Below, piece after piece: positions 59,290 to 64,000 of a stretch of DNA of 64,000 bases. Source of the stretch: Lepas anatifera (taxonomy: Eukaryota > Arthropoda > Thecostraca > Lepadidae). The position numbers and the translations under genes are program-made. Each line of letters starts with the position of its first letter. The first letter of the stretch is position 1. Below the pieces are notes generated by a model. That model was not told the DNA's origin and searched no databases. It was given only the letters and a program-made list of their open reading frames with translations. The stretch is taken from contig JAOTON010002122.1 in NCBI GenBank assembly GCA_034440635.1, positions 62,001 to 126,000 on the forward strand, given 5' to 3'.

Positions 59290-60771
59290 AAGTCCCAGAA
59301 ACCAGCATTATTGTACATTATACTGTGTCGAATGCTGAAAGTCCTATCGCTGAGAACTCAAGCATATAAATATTTTCATTTCACATGTTCTTTTTTCCGT
59401 AAGTGGATAACGTCTAACATCCACGATATTAGGACAAGTGTTAATTGTAAAATTAATTATTTAGAAAGAAATTCTGTTCTACAGATTAGAAAAAAACAAA
59501 TCGGGCATTACACACTTAAATAATTCCAATGCACCATGCATTGGTAGATTTCCTGCTTTGTTTCTATATTCAAACGCATCCTAACTTTGAAGGAAGATGA
59601 GTAAATATCATCCCTGAGTCGTATTCTATTTACTTAAAATATCTTCACTTAACTCTTGGTATGGAGCCGGATCGTCAGATAGATTTAAAAAATGCATTTG
59701 AAATCTCCCACAGCCCCTCTTTCTGTTTGGTTTTACTACAAAGCTACAGAATTTTACTCCACCATAAATAAAATTCCCCAGGGTTATTACCATCCCATTT
59801 CATGTCAGATGGTGGAATATATTTCTTTCCTATTGCTCATTTTCGAAATATTTTGAACCACTATGCACTTTCGCAATATATCAATAGCATGAAAATCTTT
59901 ACATTTCATGTCAGATTTTGCCACACGCAGATGTACAATGATTTCAACACTGTTGGTTAGCGCTTATTTTCAACGCCAGTGCAACGTCTTTTCAGGAGTT
60001 AAACATTAAAAGAAATCATATTCTTAGACCAATTACTTCAAAAAGGTCATCCTTTTAAGAGTTTAACGTCATTTCCTTTTAATGGAAACATCATTATTTA
60101 AGAAATTCCAAGTCAGCTTTCATTGAACCGTTTCTAAGTATTTGTTTGGTATGATACAGTTTATAGCAATGTACATATCCTACAAATACTCTGGAAGTGG
60201 TACAACTATCAACAAAGCTTGTTAATGTTATAGCCTTACGGGGAAAACTGTAATATCTACCAGCAGGATTCTATTCTATAAACCAGCAAACTTCAAGTTA
60301 TTATTATTCAGAAGCAAGCCCCCATTATTCATGACTATCACCAAAAATATTCTCTCGTTTTCCGATAGCAGGCTTTGAACTAGGCGTAGCTGTTTATTAA
60401 GTAGTGATGTAGTTGATAGGCTTTGGAGTGCTGCGGCGGGGAGCATGATCATAAGTTGACAAGATGTAGACTCGCCTGTCTCCTTAAATCCTGATTACAT
60501 GAAACACTTAGCTTGTCTATCCGGGCAATGGCCTTCATCAGAATCTGTAGGTAAAGTGACAAGCTATCTGTGAAAGTGTAGCCAGACCTCGAATCTGAAT
60601 TTAAGGTCTGACTTTCTAAACATGGCACTTTCAATAGCAGAGCGGTCTTTCAAAACAAATGGAATAAGACCAGAAGAGTAGATTTATAGGTGATATCCTC
60701 ACTTGCTTCGTAGATAAACCAAATTCTGTATTATAGATGAATATGACGTGACTGACATGGGCAGATCCTTT

Positions 60772-60827
<56 letters not shown>

Positions 60828-61689
60828 AACCCCGCATAAAAGTTTGGCATTGGCTTCCACCGTTGGTCAACAGAAATGTTCAATCAAAGAGATGGTCAAT
60901 CAGATATGTCAAAAGAAGCACATCTCTAACGGGTGTTAAAAGAGTTTGCACTTCCAGCATGCAAACGCAGAAGTCATTTTCCGTAGTTTTGGTATGTGAT
61001 TTACGCGATAAAAATCATAACGATAGCATACACCGAAACTCAAATACACATAACAATATTTTTACTTACAAGATACATCGCCAGTGGCTATTTGACCAGA
61101 ATTCATGCCTACCTTCAACAAGGCCTCACTCAGACTAATATTTTGATTCAACCATGAAGAAGTAAGGACCACTGTATAACGTAGTTTGTGAACTGAGCAA
61201 ACTATTAACCAAACATAAGAACAGTGTTACATTAATATCAACTCCAGTGGACTAACATGTTTGATTCTACGGTAAAACAAACCACGGAGAGGATTTTCTG
61301 AATTAGTGAATATTTTACCATACTACCAGGCATACAACGGCGCTGAAAGAAATGCGGAAATCTAACCAATGATCCACTGTAGGTGACTTTTCATTTGACA
61401 CGTCATTTCTATAAAAGTAAAAACGCGGGATATTGGCTAAAAGGCATAAAATCGTACCGCTGAAAATAACAACACAGGTAACCATCAAGAACCACGACAA
61501 AATTATCACTATAAAAACAGGCCTTAAGTATGCTCATTCGAGGCATGACAGCAGCATGTTTCTCAGCCATGGTCTAAAAAGTACACGGTCGTCCACTGCC
61601 AGCTGGTTGTACATTTGTTCTCCTCGCTATACAATCTATCCAATCAACACTTCCGAACGTATCCGTGGCAGCGTATTTGAATGGATCTT
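59290..61689. other. No recognisable gene; possible intron
   Basis: AT-rich sequence with short frames. If the exon at 59095-59287 is real, this is intronic. A (TA)n microsatellite lies at about 60774-60826. Confidence 0.4.
60774..60826. repeat. (TA)n microsatellite
   Basis: About 26 uninterrupted TA units. Open frames of alternating Ile and Tyr on both strands are artefacts of this tract. Confidence 0.97.
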
Positions 61690-64000
61690 TCCAGGACAAA
61701 CTATGAATGAATGAGAACGCTTTAAGACACTTAACCACACCGGTTCTGGCTTACGTTGTGAAGCCAGATAGGAAGATGGCTCATAGTCATGATAAATCTA
61801 GCATGACTAAAGCCCCTCTTTCGGTCTGACTTCACCAACACTGCACTTATTCAGGGACTAGGCACAAACGTTAGAAAGCTGGCGAAGCTGTTATGTTAAT
61901 ATCTAATCCTAATTCAAACCACAAAGGTTATTGCCCAGTTCTGATTCCAAACACAAATAAGGCTATACCTAACGCAACAACGTTTGTCTGCCCTTTTGAT
62001 TAATGCTCATTACTCTACTCTGTTTGTGGGCATGTGAAGCATTTATTTCAATTGCATCGCAGCCCTACAAGCGGCACAGGTTATCGCTACCCAGCTTTTT
62101 CTGTCTGTCTCTATTCGCCCCTCTATCTGTTCAGCTTAAAAATATAAATGATTTTTTTTTACAACGGGTCGAAGATTGTATCCCATGTTCACTTTTGGCA
62201 TTGCCCTGTACTGTTTGTGAGCATGTGAAGCATTCATTTCAATTGCATCACTGCCCTACAAGCGGTACAGGTTATCGCTACCTAGCTTCTTTTGTATATT
62301 TGTATTTGCCTATCTGTCTGTTCAGCTTAAAAAGATAAAAACAGTTTTTTAGAACGGCCCAAAGATTGTGTCCCATGATTACTTTTGTCATTGCCCTGTA
62401 CTGTTTCTGAGCATGTGAAGCATTCAATTCCATTGCATCACTGCTCTCCAGAAGTACAGGTTATTGCTTGCTGACGCATTCCGTCTGCCTCTATTTGTCC
62501 ATTATTTTTTCATCTGAAAACATTTAAACGCAATATTTTATACGATGTGAAGTTTGTGTGCCCTGTTTATATTTGGCAATGCCCTGTACTGTTTGTGAGC
62601 ATGTGAAGCATTCATTTCAATTGCATCACTGCCCTACAAGCAGTACAGGTTATCGCTAGCTGGCTTCAAAGTTTGTGTACCGAGCTCACACTTTGCATTA
62701 CCATGTACTGTTTGTAAGCATGTGAAGCAGTGATTTAAATTGCATCACTGCTCTACAAGCGGTACAAGATATTGCATCCTACCTACTTTCATCTCCTGTT
62801 CAGATTGCAAGGACAAATAGGTTTCTGCATTAGGGCCCTACGTTTGCGTCTTCTGTTATCTCTTTGGTATTTCCTGCACTGTGAGTAAGTGAAGCAGTCA
62901 CTCAAATTGCATCACTACTCTACAAGTGGTACAGGTATATCATCCTGTATAATGCCCTCTTCTTTGCTCTTCTGTATTTCTGTTCAGCTTGTAGACAAAT
63001 ATCTTTCCCTAATAGTGCCCTGGATTTCTAGGCCCTATCAAATTCTTACATTACCCTGTACTGTTTGTGAGCATGTGAAGCATTCATTTCAATTGCATCA
63101 CGTCTCTACAAGTGGTACAGGATAGTGTACTCTGCATACATAGCTTCTATCTCTTGGGCTTACACAGATATCAGCGGTTTTACATCATGGTGTTAAGTTT
63201 CTGTACCACTTAGTTTAGAAATTTCGCAAAGGTGAAGCATTCATTACATAACGCCGCAGCAGCTGTCTGCTCTGTTGCCTAATTGAATTTACCCTATACT
63301 GTTTCTGACCATGTGAGGCATTTATTTTCATTGCATCACTGCTCCCAGGCGATACTGGTTATTGCTTGCTGACGTCTTCCGTCTTCCTATACTTGTCCGT
63401 CTTTCTGTTAAGCTGAAAAAGTCAAATGAAGTTATTTAATACGGCCTGAAGGGTCTGTGCCCTGTTCCCATTTGACAATGCCCTGCACTGTTTGTGAGCA
63501 GGTGATGCATTTATTTCAATAGCATCGCAGCCCTACAAGCGGTAAAGGTTATCGCTGCCTGACTTCTGTCTGTCTCTATTCACCCGTCCGTCTGTTTAGC
63601 TTAAAAACTAAATGACTTTTTTTACAACGGAACAAAGATTGTGTCGCATGTTCATGTTTGGCATTACCCTGTACTTTTAGCCAATACCTGTACTTTTTGA
63701 GCATGTGAAGCATTCATTTCATTGCATCACTGCCCTACAAGCGGTACAGGATATTGCATCTACCTGCTTTCATCTCCGTTCAGATTGTAAGGACAAATTT
63801 TTGGCCCTACTTTGCTTTCTTTATTTTTTTTTTCTTATTTTTTTTGTTAGGCTAAATAATATTATTTATAGCTAGGGGTGTGCCCTGTTTACATTTGCAA
63901 TGCCCTGACTGTTTGTAGCAGGTGATGCATTTATTTCAAAAGCATCGCAGCCTACAAGCGGTATAGGTTATCGCTTTCTGACTTCTGTCTGTCTCTATTG
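61690..64000. repeat. Tandem array, right block
   Basis: The same array as 1-17.8 kb reappears, beginning near AGGACAAACTATG and the hairpin unit (61758-61835). The region from about 62200 to 63660 is nearly identical in order and sequence to 3100-4560, despite lying 59 kb away. The last 340 bases contain many single-base deletions and T-runs relative to other copies. The array continues off the right edge. Confidence 0.93.

Noticed and set aside
60631..60939. Ile-Tyr repeat peptides
   Set aside because: They come from the (TA)n microsatellite.

Overview
The window looks like repeat-dominated intergenic DNA from a metazoan nuclear genome, most likely an invertebrate. The grounds are the mobile elements: a Ty3/Gypsy LTR element, a CR1/L2-like LINE with an APE endonuclease, a Penelope-like element, hAT-type elements with 8-bp target duplications, and many elements bounded by TTAA. 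No operons, bacterial genes or complete intact host gene are visible. I cannot name the species.

Layout. 1-17.8 kb and 61.7-64 kb are one AT-rich tandem array with monomers of about 185-190 bp. A conserved core (CCCTGTACTGTTTGTGAGCA) alternates with pyrimidine-rich spacers, and the array has a higher-order organisation of about 2.8-3.8 kb. A TTAA element (1157-1984) and a dead Gypsy retrotransposon (9275-14289) are inserted in it. 18-22.4 kb holds a GC-rich minisatellite, a truncated TTAA element and a full TTAA element. 22.4-34.8 kb is mostly unique or ancient sequence with a small hAT MITE, a 66-bp tandem repeat, a TTAA element, a dispersed element rich in GTACTCTT motifs, a tRNA-like SINE head, a dispersed repeat with a conserved open tail, and a Penelope-like remnant. 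34836-40858 is a 6-kb hAT-type element with a perfect 8-bp target duplication; it is filled with a minisatellite and carries two nested TTAA elements. 45.6-54.3 kb is an almost full-length dead LINE split by a TTAA element that itself contains another TTAA element. 54.3-61.7 kb is mostly unremarkable, except for a GC-rich block at 58.9-59.3 kb that looks like a promoter plus first exon with a splice donor.

The most interesting signal is a group of TTAA-bounded elements. Three families (A, B, C) share one terminal design despite having different sequences: TTAA, a family-specific inverted repeat, usually a second copy of that repeat after an 11-14-bp spacer, a roughly 20-bp G5...C5 palindrome, and then GGTTTTTC or GAGATCTTA. 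Families A and B are also packed with AGGTCA half-sites, the nuclear-receptor binding core. Several insertions have their own empty site in the same window: a duplicate array unit for family A copy 1, array units for the Gypsy element, and the rejoined LINE reading frame for family D.
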